The notes under the pieces are model-generated. The model ran no database searches, had not been told where the DNA came from, and was given only the letters and a program-made list of their open reading frames with translations. Both the position numbers and the translations under genes were made by a program. 64,000 bases of DNA from an uncultured Bacillota bacterium. GTDB lineage: Bacteria; Bacillota_I; Bacilli_A; RFN20; CAG-631. Position 1 is the stretch's first letter, and the number at the start of each line of letters is the position of its first letter. The DNA lies in assembly GCA_902491575.1 (NCBI GenBank), contig CABUID010000002.1:156527-220526 (forward strand), written 5' to 3'. This document shows positions 28,336-38,335 of this stretch, piece by piece.

Positions 28336-28521
28336 TTATACTATAGTTGTGAAAGAATAAGGCTCATTTTTTTTATTCATTTGGTAGATGATTTTAATAA
28401 GCTTATTCGCATAAGCAACGAGTGCAACCATTTTACAACAATTAAGTTGTGCTTTTTTCTTTTGATAGAAGTGTTGAATGTGGTTGTCTAGTAAGAAACT
28501 TCTAGTCATACTTCTAGCCAT
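28336..28521 (-). pseudogene. Fragment of an IS110-family transposase C-terminus
   Basis: A 61-codon open frame whose end, MVALVAYANKLIKIIYQMNK followed by KNEPY, resembles the extreme C-terminus of IS110/IS1111-type transposases (pattern A.ANKL...IY.ML.KNE.Y). The catalytic DEDD domain and most of the Tnp_20 domain are missing. It lies between a hairpin and the promoter region of the SbcD-like gene. I read it as an insertion-sequence fossil rather than a functional small gene. Confidence 0.55.
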
Positions 28522-28549
28522 AATAAAATAAATAAAAGGGAGAAATTGT

Positions 28550-29629
28550 ATGAAAATAATTCATTGCTCTGACATTCATTTAGGTGCTAAAATTGAAAAT
28601 AAGTTTTCAAAAGAACAATCGGATAAAAGAAAACAAGAATTGGAATCTTCTTTTGCTAGAATGGTAAACTATGCGAAAGAGAATAATATTCAAATTATAT
28701 TACTAACAGGGGATGTATTTGATGTAGAAGTTCCCACTATGCGAATAAAAAATTTATTTTATGGCATTATTGAATCCCATTCTGATATTGATTTTTATTA
28801 TTTACGTGGCAATCATGATCAAAGCAATCCTTTTATGAATAAACCATTAAAGAATTTGAAAACATTTAAAGAAGAGGACTGGACCACATACCACTATGAA
28901 AATGTAGATATTAGTGGCATCGAATTGACTAGTCAAAACGCTCTATCCTACTCTTCAAGTTTGCATCTTCATCCAGACAAAAAAAATATTGTTTTACTTC
29001 ATGGAAGTGTATCAGATGCAGAAGGTCCACAACAAATTAAATTATCAAAATTAATGGAGAAAAACATAGATTATTTAGCATTAGGACATTACCATTCCTT
29101 TAAAGAATATAAAATTGATTACCGAGGGGTTGCGGTTTATAGTGGATGTTTAGAAGGAAGAGGATTTGATGAATTAGGTGAAAAGGGTTTTGTCGTTTTA
29201 GATATAGAAGATACCATAAAATATCATTTTGTCCCTTTTTCTACACGTACTTTGGAAGAAATCTCTATAGATGTTTCTGCTTTAGATAAAGCTTATTTAA
29301 TCTACCAAAAAGTAAAAATGGAACTAGAAAATCATCCTACTATTTCGAAAAAAGATATAATAAGAATTTACTTAAAAGGAGAAATACCTTTTGAGATGGA
29401 GAATATCGAAGAAGATGTAACTAATTTTTTAAAAAACGATCATTACTTTTACATTGAAGTGAAAGATAAAACAAGTCGCCCTATTCAAATTAATAAATAT
29501 AAAGATGAAATATCGTTGAAAGGAGAATTTGTTCGTATAGTTTTAAAAAGTGATTTGGATGACCATATAAAACAAAAAATACTACAACTAGGTTTAAAAA
29601 CAATAGATGGAAAGGAGATAGAATCATGA
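28550..29629 (+). CDS. SbcD/YhaO-type metallophosphoesterase (DNA exonuclease subunit)
   Basis: Calcineurin-like nuclease subunit of 359 residues. Metal motifs are complete: CSDIHLGA (about 6-13), TGDVFD, LRGNHDQ, LLHGS and LGHYHSF. It resembles Mre11/SbcD and especially the YhaO partner of YhaN in Bacillota. Its stop overlaps the start of the SMC-like ATPase gene by ATGA, so the two subunits are coupled. The complex should process DNA ends or hairpins. RBS AAGGGAGAAA precedes the ATG. Confidence 0.9.
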   Translation: MKIIHCSDIHLGAKIENKFSKEQSDKRKQELESSFARMVNYAKENNIQIILLTGDVFDVEVPTMRIKNLFYGIIESHSDIDFYYLRGNHDQSNPFMNKPLKNLKTFKEEDWTTYHYENVDISGIELTSQNALSYSSSLHLHPDKKNIVLLHGSVSDAEGPQQIKLSKLMEKNIDYLALGHYHSFKEYKIDYRGVAVYSGCLEGRGFDELGEKGFVVLDIEDTIKYHFVPFSTRTLEEISIDVSALDKAYLIYQKVKMELENHPTISKKDIIRIYLKGEIPFEMENIEEDVTNFLKNDHYFYIEVKDKTSRPIQINKYKDEISLKGEFVRIVLKSDLDDHIKQKILQLGLKTIDGKEIES

Positions 29630-32205
29630 AACTTATTTCCTGTAAAATTGAAAATTTTGGTACAATATCAAATCAATCCTTTCATTTTAATGAAAATTTA
29701 ACTGTTATTTGTCAAAATAATGGATTTGGTAAAACTACTCTTGCGGCATTCATAAAAGCGATGTTTTATGGGTTAGAACCTTATCGGAAAAATTCTTTTA
29801 ATGATAGGATGCATTTTTACCCTTTTAATCATGGAAAATTTGGTGGTTCCTTAACCTTTCAAATAAAGGATAAAGTATATCGAATTGAGCGCTTTTTTGA
29901 TGAAAAAAGTAAAGAAGAATTAAAGGTATATTGCAATCATAATTTGACAAATGAATTTTCAAATGAATCGATTGGAAAGGTTATTTTTGGTGTAGATAAA
30001 AATTCTTTTGAAAAGACAATTTTTATGAATGCAAGAGATTTTGACTGTTTGACGACTTCAGACATCAAAGATAAATTGACTAATTCTATTGATAAGATGG
30101 AAATGAATCGAAATTTTGATAGTCTCATTGAAAAATTAGAGAATGTTAAAAAAGGGCTTCAATCGGAACGTAAAGTTTCAGGTGAATATACTGGAAAAAT
30201 TCCCGAAAAGAGAAAACTACGAAGTGATTTAGAAAATACAGAACGAAATTATAAAAAGATACAAGAAAAATTAAAAGATAAATATGATGAAATGAAGAAA
30301 ATTAATCAAGATTTGCTTGAAATTCAACAACAATTAAAAAAAGAAAAAGAAAGAGAAATTATTCTTAATCATTGGGAGACGTATGAAAATTATCGAAAGG
30401 AATGTCAATCTTATCAAGAAAAACTTCAAGAGATTCAAAAAAAATATCCAAAAGGTATACCTACAGAAGATGAAATTAAAATAATTGAGAATCGATTAGA
30501 AATTATAAATCAACAACAAATCAAATATCATCATCTTCAAGAATTGATGAATGAAGATTTTAAACAATATGAAATTTTATCTGAAAAATTTCAAAAAGAT
30601 TTCCCTGATGATGCTAAAATAAAAGATGGGAAATATAAATTAAATCAAATATCAGAATGGACTATTGAAATCGATTTATTGAATAAAAAAGAACTTACAG
30701 AAAATGAAAAAAGATTGAATAATATTTTTGCTAATCCAGAAATCGATGACGAGCAAGTAAATGTTTTATTAAGTAAAGTAGAACAATACAAAAATTTAGA
30801 AGATCAATATAAATCCTATATGAATTCGGATGATTTACAAAAAGTATCTAAACAACAAAAAATATCCTTAAAATATTATGTAATAATTGGTTTTTTGTTC
30901 TTAGTATTTTTACTTGTAGGATTAGGTCTTTTGTTTTATAACATCATCATAGGAATCATGGGCATTATTTTAGGCATTATTGGACTATTTTCAGATGCAT
31001 TTATATATTTAATTCATTATCAGAAGGTAGGAAATTCTTATAAAAAAAGTAAAGGAAATATAAAAGAAAAAGAATTAGATCATACGATGAAAGCCATGGA
31101 AAATTTACAAAAACAATTAGAAAGTTTTTTAATTCCTCTTGGTTACGATGAAGACCATCTTGTTACGGTGAATTTTTATAATTTTAAAAAAGATTTTTTA
31201 GACTTCAAAGCGTTACAAATTGCACAGCAAAAACATTTACAAGACATCGAATTGCTTCAAGTAAAAAAAGATCAATTAACGAAAGAATTGAATGATTTTT
31301 TAAATATCTATATTCAAACGAATGATACTTTAGAAAATAAAATGAACGATTTAGTGCAAGAAATCAATACGTTTAAACAATTAAAAGAGACAAAAGCAAA
31401 TAGAATAAAAGAACTAAATGAACTTGAAAAGAATTTATTAAAAGAACAAGCTCATTTGAAAAATGACTTGTTCAAGTATAATTTAGATGAAAATAAAATT
31501 TATAATGAAAATCTTTTGCATGTTCGAGAAGAATTTGAATTCAATCAAAATCGATATCGGGAATACAAAGAAAAAGCTGAAGAGTTTAAAATGAATAAAA
31601 ATTTAAACATCAAACCAGACGCCATACCAAAAGAAGAAAATGACCTTGAATCGAAAGAATCATCTTTAAAAAATTTACAAATAAATCTAAATAATGAAAT
31701 CAATGAAGATGAAAAATATGTAGAACAATTGCCAGAGATTTCAATGAAGTTAGATATCATCAATGAAGAACTGAATCAGTTAAATCAAAAAAAGTTGATT
31801 TTAGAGAAAACGATAGAATTTTTAAAAGAGGCAGAAATGAATTTGCTTAATAAATATATTTTACCTATAAAAGAAACATTTGTTCATTATTATAAACCAA
31901 TAGAAAATGTATTAGAGGAAAATATTTCTATGAATAAAAATTTTCAAATATCTTTTGAAAAAAATGGTCAATTAAGAACAGAAGATTATTTTAGTTTAGG
32001 AGAAAGGACAATTATTGCATTGTGTTTTCGTTTAGCATTAATCGATAAAGTATATCCAGATTTTTGCCCCTTTATACTTATGGATGATCCATTCGTGCAT
32101 TTAGATGAAAAGCATATGAAACAAATGGCAAAATTATTAAATGAGTTATCTATTCATCGACAAATTGTTTATTTATGCTGTCATGAAAGTAGAAAAATTG
32201 ATTAA
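29626..32205 (+). CDS. SbcC/YhaN-type SMC-like ATPase with membrane hinge
   Basis: An 859-residue RecF/SbcC-like ATPase. The N-terminal Walker A is NNGFGKTTL (about 34-42). Long coiled coils run from about 190 to 750. The C-terminal signature FSLGERTI and Walker B FILMDDPFVHLDE close the ATPase head. Instead of a zinc hook, the middle (about residues 410-465) is strongly hydrophobic, with VIIGFLFLVFLLVGLGLLF and a second helix, giving a membrane hairpin at the hinge. This is the architecture of YhaN rather than SbcC. It partners the preceding nuclease subunit; peptidase S51 follows 15 bp later. Confidence 0.88.
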   Translation: MKLISCKIENFGTISNQSFHFNENLTVICQNNGFGKTTLAAFIKAMFYGLEPYRKNSFNDRMHFYPFNHGKFGGSLTFQIKDKVYRIERFFDEKSKEELKVYCNHNLTNEFSNESIGKVIFGVDKNSFEKTIFMNARDFDCLTTSDIKDKLTNSIDKMEMNRNFDSLIEKLENVKKGLQSERKVSGEYTGKIPEKRKLRSDLENTERNYKKIQEKLKDKYDEMKKINQDLLEIQQQLKKEKEREIILNHWETYENYRKECQSYQEKLQEIQKKYPKGIPTEDEIKIIENRLEIINQQQIKYHHLQELMNEDFKQYEILSEKFQKDFPDDAKIKDGKYKLNQISEWTIEIDLLNKKELTENEKRLNNIFANPEIDDEQVNVLLSKVEQYKNLEDQYKSYMNSDDLQKVSKQQKISLKYYVIIGFLFLVFLLVGLGLLFYNIIIGIMGIILGIIGLFSDAFIYLIHYQKVGNSYKKSKGNIKEKELDHTMKAMENLQKQLESFLIPLGYDEDHLVTVNFYNFKKDFLDFKALQIAQQKHLQDIELLQVKKDQLTKELNDFLNIYIQTNDTLENKMNDLVQEINTFKQLKETKANRIKELNELEKNLLKEQAHLKNDLFKYNLDENKIYNENLLHVREEFEFNQNRYREYKEKAEEFKMNKNLNIKPDAIPKEENDLESKESSLKNLQINLNNEINEDEKYVEQLPEISMKLDIINEELNQLNQKKLILEKTIEFLKEAEMNLLNKYILPIKETFVHYYKPIENVLEENISMNKNFQISFEKNGQLRTEDYFSLGERTIIALCFRLALIDKVYPDFCPFILMDDPFVHLDEKHMKQMAKLLNELSIHRQIVYLCCHESRKID

Positions 32206-32220
32206 ATAAAGGAGATTATC

Positions 32221-32910
32221 ATGAAAACAATTATTCCAATTGGTGGTGGAGATATTAATGAAAAAACGACATTATCTATTGATCAATTCATAATCAACCT
32301 TGTTTGTAAAGAAATTAAAAAAGTTTTATTTATTCCGATTGCGAGTGGCGATATGCCTTCTTATATCGAAAAGTTTACTCATTATTATAGTGAACTTGGT
32401 TGTAAAGTTGATGTACTTTGTTTAACTAAAACGCAAGATGATGAAACGATTCGAAATAAGATATTAACGAATGATATACTTTATATTGGTGGAGGGAACA
32501 CAGCGAAGTTAATGCGTATTTTTAAAAGGACGAAAATAAATGAATATTTAAAAATTGCTTATGAAAAGGGAATTATTTTGACAGGTTTATCAGCAGGAGC
32601 AATGGTTTATTTTCAAAATGGTTATTCAGACTGTAATCGCAGTACGAATCCTTTAGCATCCTTGAGTTTAATCAAATGTTTAAATTTTATTCCTTATTGT
32701 TTTTGTCCACATTATAATGAAGCTGAAAGAAAAAGTTTTGATTGTTTTGTATCCAATAAACAGTTAAATGGACTTGCTTTAGAAGATAATACGGCATTGT
32801 TTTATCAAGATGGGGTAATTAAAGGGATTCTTTCAAGTAAAGCAGATGCAAAGGGCTATACTATTCATCAAGGAAAGAAAGAAGAAATAAATAATGCAAT
32901 CTTTAGATAA
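32221..32910 (+). CDS. Peptidase E family protein (S51)
   Basis: A 229-residue class I glutamine-amidotransferase-like serine peptidase, as in aspartyl dipeptidase PepE and cyanophycinase. The nucleophile elbow is TGLSAGAM (Ser), preceded by YIGGGNTAKLM; the candidate His is in CPHYNE. It is cytoplasmic. It overlaps the GNAT gene by 17 nt. Family members cleave Asp-X dipeptides, but the specificity here is untested. Confidence 0.85.
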   Translation: MKTIIPIGGGDINEKTTLSIDQFIINLVCKEIKKVLFIPIASGDMPSYIEKFTHYYSELGCKVDVLCLTKTQDDETIRNKILTNDILYIGGGNTAKLMRIFKRTKINEYLKIAYEKGIILTGLSAGAMVYFQNGYSDCNRSTNPLASLSLIKCLNFIPYCFCPHYNEAERKSFDCFVSNKQLNGLALEDNTALFYQDGVIKGILSSKADAKGYTIHQGKKEEINNAIFR

Positions 32911-33682
32911 TACTATTGAATATCACCATTTACTATTAAAAATAGATTTAAAAAATCTTCCTAAATATGATTTACCTAAGGGTTATTCATTTGCATTTTA
33001 TCAAGATGGAGATGAAAAATATTGGAAAGAAATCGAAGTGTCTTCTCAAGATTGTTTTGACGAAGAAGAAGCGCAACATGCATGGAACGAATATTATCAA
33101 AGCCATAAAAACGAATTATATAATCGCTTGATTTTTGTAATCAATAACCAAACAAAAGAAAAAGTAGCAACAGCAACAAGTTATTATAATACTTGGACGA
33201 ATGATAGAAAAGAAGCTTATTTGCACTGGGTTGCAGTAAAAAAAGAATACCAAGGGAAAAAACTATCGAAACCCTTAATTTCATTTGCTTTTCAGCAACT
33301 TATTCTATTAGGCTATCAACAAGCTTTTATTTCAACACAAACAACATCTTGGCTGGCTGCAAAGATTTATCTTGATTTTCAAGCCTATCCTTTTGATTTA
33401 GAAAAAGAACTGAGAGGGTTTCAAGTTTTAAAGGCAATTATTGGGAAACATCCTATGTTAAATGAAATTGATGCTGCCCCCTGTTATTATGATTCTTTAA
33501 AAGTAAAAATAAAAACTTTATTATATCAAAATCATCCAGATATTGTTGCTTTTAAAATGATTGAAGCACAGGATGATTTATATGTAAAAGTACGTACTTC
33601 TCGGTATATTTTTGAATATAAAGTAGAAAAAGAAAAGAATGAGATAAAAAGTTTATATTTAATAAATAATTTATTAAAGTAA
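32894..33682 (+). CDS. GNAT-family N-acetyltransferase
   Basis: A 262-residue protein with a GNAT core in the first two thirds. AYLHWVAVKKEYQGKKLSKPLI contains the acetyl-CoA pyrophosphate loop (Q-G-K-K-L-S). The C-terminal 80 residues are an extra domain ending in ordinary alpha/beta sequence. It begins inside the end of the peptidase S51 gene and is followed by a terminator. Substrate unknown. Confidence 0.75.
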   Translation: MQSLDNTIEYHHLLLKIDLKNLPKYDLPKGYSFAFYQDGDEKYWKEIEVSSQDCFDEEEAQHAWNEYYQSHKNELYNRLIFVINNQTKEKVATATSYYNTWTNDRKEAYLHWVAVKKEYQGKKLSKPLISFAFQQLILLGYQQAFISTQTTSWLAAKIYLDFQAYPFDLEKELRGFQVLKAIIGKHPMLNEIDAAPCYYDSLKVKIKTLLYQNHPDIVAFKMIEAQDDLYVKVRTSRYIFEYKVEKEKNEIKSLYLINNLLK

Positions 33683-33733
33683 TCATGACTCATTTTTTAA
33701 TTTTAGTATTCGTTATTCTATTAAGTAAAAAAC

Positions 33734-33769
33734 AAAAAGGAACTTAGAAACAAACTCTAAGTTCTTTTT
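33734..33769. terminator. Bidirectional terminator
   Basis: A long stem from GAACTTAGA (33740-33748) and TCTAAGTTC (33756-33764), extended by A/T flanks that give T runs on both strands, between convergent genes. The rest of 33683-33913 shows nothing recognisable. Confidence 0.83.
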
Positions 33770-33913
33770 ATTATTTTAAAAAGAGATACGGTTTTTTAGT
33801 GAATGTAAGAATTAAAATAATTTTCTTTAACGAAATTGAATTATGAACAAAAATAATAGAATTTATCAATAATTTAATCTTTAAGTTTATGCGATATATC
33901 AAGGAAATTACGA

Positions 33914-35125
33914 TTAGTTTAAATCATTTTCAAGAACAACTTTTATGGTTTCTTGAGGATGTTTTAAACATTGTGTGAATCCTTTTTTATATTCACTCAT
34001 TTTAAATTTATGTGTAATAAATCCATCAAAATTTAATTTTTTCTCGTTTAATAATTTGACAACTAAATCGAAAGTTTGAATTCTTTGATTTTCATATATT
34101 TCCATACCATAGGAATCTACACCAATAATATTTAATTCTTGCCACCATATTGGTGTTTCATCAAATGTCACATTTTTCATTTGATAACCCACTTTTACAT
34201 AGGTTCCTCTAGCTTTGATCCAACGAATAGCTTGTGTAAATATACCTTGTTTTCCAACAGTATCATAAATAATATCAAAACCGCCCAAAATCATCGTATT
34301 TTTTCCTTTTTGATAAAGTTTTGCTTGTGTTTTTTTTGCAACATATTGGTAAGGATCCTCATCAACAATAAAATCGGCTCCTAGTTTTTTAGCAAACTCT
34401 TGTTTTTCTTTTACTTTTTCCATTACATGAACTTCACAATTAGGCTGTAATAATTTCAAACATTGTACAATATTCAGACCAATCATTCCACCGCCTATAA
34501 CTAAAACTTTATCTTGTTTTTGAGGGATTTTTTTCATAACAGCATGTAAAGAAACGGCACATGGTTCAATGATTACTGCTTGATCATCGGTGATATTATC
34601 TTCGATTTTGATTACTTTTGTTTCTGGTCCTACATAATAATTTCCAAATCCTGCTCCCATAGGAATATTTACTTGACTTGGTTCACCATAATTTGAACAA
34701 ATTGTATATTCGCCTTTTTGACAATTCTCACAAAAGCATTCTTTTTCATAGCCTTTTAAATCACAGCATTGCATATATTCTTTCATGACTACTCTATCAC
34801 CGACTTTAATATTTTTAACATCTAGACCAACTTCACTTACAACTCCTACCGTTTCATGACCTAAAAATGTAATATCTGAACATGGAATAGGATACATGGC
34901 CATAGAAGTACTTTGAGCACAAGTGTAAAAAGTCATATCCGAACCACATATACCTGTTTGAATATTTCTTACACGTATCCAATTACCTTTTGGTAAAGCC
35001 ATATCGTCATAGGTTTTAAAACGGATTGGCGAGCAACGAAAATTAAATGCTTTTTTGCTGATTTTTGATAATACTAAAGTTGTAGCGATTTTTTTAATAT
35101 TTCCTTCAAAGATTAATGTCTTCAT
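33914..35125 (-). CDS. Zinc-dependent alcohol dehydrogenase family protein
   Basis: Medium-chain dehydrogenase of 403 residues. Catalytic zinc ligands are Cys60 (in TGICGSD), His90-Glu91 (GHE) and probably Glu187 (IIEPCA). The structural zinc site is Cys130, 132, 135 and 143 (ECFCENC then TIC). The Rossmann motif is VIGGGMIGL (about 209-217). It resembles sorbitol/threonine-type dehydrogenases; the exact substrate is unclear. Start and helicase stop overlap as ATGA, with GGAGG upstream. Confidence 0.85.
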   Translation of the reverse strand: MKTLIFEGNIKKIATTLVLSKISKKAFNFRCSPIRFKTYDDMALPKGNWIRVRNIQTGICGSDMTFYTCAQSTSMAMYPIPCSDITFLGHETVGVVSEVGLDVKNIKVGDRVVMKEYMQCCDLKGYEKECFCENCQKGEYTICSNYGEPSQVNIPMGAGFGNYYVGPETKVIKIEDNITDDQAVIIEPCAVSLHAVMKKIPQKQDKVLVIGGGMIGLNIVQCLKLLQPNCEVHVMEKVKEKQEFAKKLGADFIVDEDPYQYVAKKTQAKLYQKGKNTMILGGFDIIYDTVGKQGIFTQAIRWIKARGTYVKVGYQMKNVTFDETPIWWQELNIIGVDSYGMEIYENQRIQTFDLVVKLLNEKKLNFDGFITHKFKMSEYKKGFTQCLKHPQETIKVVLENDLN

Positions 35126-37752
35126 TTTTTCATCCCTCCATGTTTATCCACTAATAAAACATTTTTTGTAGTGATCTTTACATTTCTATATTTAATATAA
35201 TATATTTTTTCTGCTTTTAAAACAATATTTTTACCCACTTCATTTTTAGCAAAAATAATGCCAAAACTCCCCATTGCTTTAGCTAATTCCTTTACAAAAA
35301 TCTTTACCATTTCTTTGTTTTTCTTAAAAGCATCGGGTACAACATAAAATTCAGATTGAATAACAAATTTTGGTTTTACAATTAAATAACGCGGTTGATT
35401 TATTTTTTTTAACATTTGCAAAATGCAATCAGAAAAAATATTTTGTTCATAAGTTGTTGAATTTAAAAGATAAATCGAAACTTCATCCATATTTTTAAAT
35501 TTTGTAACTACTTTTACTTTTTTAGATGTTATTATTTTTGTTTTTTGTAGTGTTTTTAAAACTGCTGCACCGATAGTATATAATTTTCTTTTAGGGTTAA
35601 TTAAACTGAAAAAACGAAAGGAATAAACTAAAATAAATGCTAAAAATATGGCTTGTAAAATAATAGCAAAAATTAAAGCAGATTTCATGGTTATTTCCGC
35701 TTGGATAAGGCTTAAATAAAAACCGTAGTTAGCAGCTGATAATCCAAAACTTAAAAGTAAAGCAAATAAAGAATGATAAAAAGAAAAATCTTTTCTCAAT
35801 CGTCTTTTTGTAATAATGGTTTCTTTGGTCAAATATTCTACTTTTTTAGTTTTTTGTAAACACTTTGTCCAAACTTCCTGTATTTTTTCACGATTAGAAG
35901 CGACATTTAGTGAGTTTTGATTAGCCATTTTTACTTCATAGACATTATAAGGAATTCTTTTAAAATCAAGTCTTTCTATGCCATTTTCAATGCATTGTTT
36001 ATTTAAGTCCACTCCAATAAAAGTTGCAAATCTTTTTTGTAAATTATAATAATCATAGGAAAAACGATTATCAAAAGGGTCAAGGCAAACTAAATGCCAA
36101 ATATTTGATTTCTTATCTGGATGTTTTGGGTCAATTCTAATAGCCCTTCCTCTCATTTGATTTGACAATACATAAGAGCCTATAAAACTCGCCATAATTA
36201 AGGTATTAATGCAAGGTGAATCCCAACCTTCTCCTAATAAAGCCTTCGTTCCTATCAAAACATGAAAAGCACCTTTTTCATATAATTGTGTAATGATAGA
36301 AACTATTTTTTTTCGGTTATGATTTAAAATGATAAGTTCTATATAATTTGGATCATCTAATAACTCATATTTAAATTCGTTGTCTAATAAATCAACACAA
36401 TGAAAAGGTAAAATACAAATGGAACCAGAGATACAACAAAGATGAATTCCTTCTAAATGACTTCTTCTTAAATGTTCAAAAATAGGAATTGTGCCAAAAC
36501 TGTCGATAGGTTTTTGTTCATTAGCAATATCATTTTTACTTTTTATTTTAATATAATCGGTTAAGATAAGACATCTTAAGTCATTTTTCATACTTTGATA
36601 TTCATGGGAGACAATATCTTTGATGGAATTCAATTTCGATAAAGATAAAGAAAGTTTTTTATTAATTCTTTCATCATGTACTAAATTCACTTGCCGATTA
36701 TAGACTATTCCTAAAGCAGAAAATTCTTTTTTTATCGATAAAATTTTATCATCTTTCATATAAGAATCCTGATCATCAAATAAAACATGCTGAAGCAAAA
36801 TTTCAAAATGTTCGATATCTAAGCGAGAATAATGAGTTAAAAATTTTACTTTAAATGGCACTTTAATATGATTTTCAATTAAAAAAGAGATAAAGGCATC
36901 ATAGTATTTTTCATCATAATAATATAAACGTTTAAAATTAAAATAGTCTAAATAAATTTTATTTGAAGAAATAATTTCTACAAGTTTTGGAGAATTTTTG
37001 TATTTATAAAATGTTTTTAAAGCATTGGAATAAAAAGTCATAATTTTCTTTTTTTCATTTTCGGTTGGAAAAGAAAAATAAACATAATCATGATGTGGAC
37101 ATAAATTATGATCTTTAATTAATTCAGGCACAAAGATTTCTTCATCAATAGGGCCACATAAATCAATATATCTTTGCCATTCTCCAGATGATGAATCATA
37201 AGGAGGAGTAGCTGTAAGCGCTATAATTTTATTGTTTGGTATTTTTTTTAATAATGTTTCTAAAACTTTCCACCATTCAGATTTTAAATGATGGCATTCA
37301 TCTAAACAAATCGTTTTGATTTGATATTTTTTTAGTGTAGCAAATAAGTTAAATTCACTAAAATCATTTTTTTCCTCTATGTCATCCTCTATTTGTTCAC
37401 TGTTTTTTTCTTTTTTATAAGCACTATAAAGTGCTTGATAAGTAATGCAAATAATTGGCTTTTGAATGAGAATATTGGAAGAAATCCAATTTTCTTTATC
37501 TTCAGGTTTTTTTAAAAAACTAGTGGTGAAACGATGAATCCATTGTTCACGAATAGCAATGCTTGGCACTAGAATTAAGCTTGGCTGGTCTAAACGTTTA
37601 ATCAATTCAATTCCAAGTGTCGTTTTTCCACTTCCCGGAGCAGCAACAACATGTATTTTTTCATTATCTAAAAATTTTTCGAGGTTATCTAAAACCCTTT
37701 GCTGATAGGGTCTATATGTTCCATAAAACTGAATGCTTTCATCAAAAACCAT
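35122..37752 (-). CDS. SF2 DEAD/DEAH-like helicase with C-terminal membrane hairpin
   Basis: An 876-residue protein. Helicase motifs in order: YRPYQQRVL (Q-like), AAPGSGKTT (Walker A, about 38-46), ILVPSIAIREQW, LDECHHL (Walker B), ALTATPPYD, then GTKALLGEGWDSP and SNQMRGRAIR (motifs V and VI). After the helicase core, residues of about 655-715 hold two hydrophobic helices (FALLLSFGLSAANYGFYL and IFAIILQAIFLAFILVY). A C-terminal domain of about 150 residues with no recognised family follows. This looks like a membrane-tethered helicase. RBS AAAGGAG precedes the ATG. The role is unknown; defence or DNA uptake are guesses only. Confidence 0.8.
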   Translation of the reverse strand: MVFDESIQFYGTYRPYQQRVLDNLEKFLDNEKIHVVAAPGSGKTTLGIELIKRLDQPSLILVPSIAIREQWIHRFTTSFLKKPEDKENWISSNILIQKPIICITYQALYSAYKKEKNSEQIEDDIEEKNDFSEFNLFATLKKYQIKTICLDECHHLKSEWWKVLETLLKKIPNNKIIALTATPPYDSSSGEWQRYIDLCGPIDEEIFVPELIKDHNLCPHHDYVYFSFPTENEKKKIMTFYSNALKTFYKYKNSPKLVEIISSNKIYLDYFNFKRLYYYDEKYYDAFISFLIENHIKVPFKVKFLTHYSRLDIEHFEILLQHVLFDDQDSYMKDDKILSIKKEFSALGIVYNRQVNLVHDERINKKLSLSLSKLNSIKDIVSHEYQSMKNDLRCLILTDYIKIKSKNDIANEQKPIDSFGTIPIFEHLRRSHLEGIHLCCISGSICILPFHCVDLLDNEFKYELLDDPNYIELIILNHNRKKIVSIITQLYEKGAFHVLIGTKALLGEGWDSPCINTLIMASFIGSYVLSNQMRGRAIRIDPKHPDKKSNIWHLVCLDPFDNRFSYDYYNLQKRFATFIGVDLNKQCIENGIERLDFKRIPYNVYEVKMANQNSLNVASNREKIQEVWTKCLQKTKKVEYLTKETIITKRRLRKDFSFYHSLFALLLSFGLSAANYGFYLSLIQAEITMKSALIFAIILQAIFLAFILVYSFRFFSLINPKRKLYTIGAAVLKTLQKTKIITSKKVKVVTKFKNMDEVSIYLLNSTTYEQNIFSDCILQMLKKINQPRYLIVKPKFVIQSEFYVVPDAFKKNKEMVKIFVKELAKAMGSFGIIFAKNEVGKNIVLKAEKIYYIKYRNVKITTKNVLLVDKHGGMKK

Positions 37753-37767
37753 ATCAGCAGCTCCTTT

Positions 37768-38334
37768 CTATTTTCTTTTTAATAGGGCAATGCCATCTCC
37801 AATGTCAAGATAAGTAACATCAAAATCAACTAATGAAGCTAGATATTCTTTCAATTCATTGATTTTTTCTTCATAAAATTTTGCTTTTTTGGGTTGAACC
37901 ATTTTTTTGAAATCTTTAAGTTCCATATTGTCAATGATAATAATACCATTGTTTCTTAAATTTACTTTATATTTGTCAAAGAAAAGAATGTTTTTTGCTT
38001 TAGCTGCATCAATAAAAATGACATCGTATTTTTGTGATATAAATACAGAAAGGGCATCATCATGAATCGCTTGTATTTTATTTTCAAGGTGAAAATCATA
38101 AATGTTTTGAAGGCATATCGCAAATCGTTTGTCATCTTGTTCTATGGTTGTAACATAAACATCATTTAATAAAGCAAGTTGTATGGCGCTATAACCAATA
38201 GCGCTACCGATTTCTAAAATATCATGATAATGATTTTGAAGAATAAATGATTTCAAAAATTCAATAAAGTCTTTTCGCGCAATAGGAACAAAGTGCTCTT
38301 TGGCATATTCTTCCATTTCTTGTAAAGTTTTCAT
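37768..38334 (-). CDS. Class I SAM-dependent O-methyltransferase (TrmR/YrrM-like)
   Basis: A 188-residue O-methyltransferase family 3 protein. The SAM site is ILEIGSAIGYSAIQLA, followed by TIEQD, and YDVIFIDAAKAK and IIIDNM are typical. The closest characterised relatives are TrmR, which methylates 5-hydroxyuridine at tRNA wobble positions, and catechol-type O-methyltransferases. The gene sits between the guanylate-kinase-like gene (1 bp upstream) and the helicase. The tRNA role is inferred from family only. Confidence 0.8.
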   Translation of the reverse strand: MKTLQEMEEYAKEHFVPIARKDFIEFLKSFILQNHYHDILEIGSAIGYSAIQLALLNDVYVTTIEQDDKRFAICLQNIYDFHLENKIQAIHDDALSVFISQKYDVIFIDAAKAKNILFFDKYKVNLRNNGIIIIDNMELKDFKKMVQPKKAKFYEEKINELKEYLASLVDFDVTYLDIGDGIALLKRK

Positions 38335-38335
38335 G

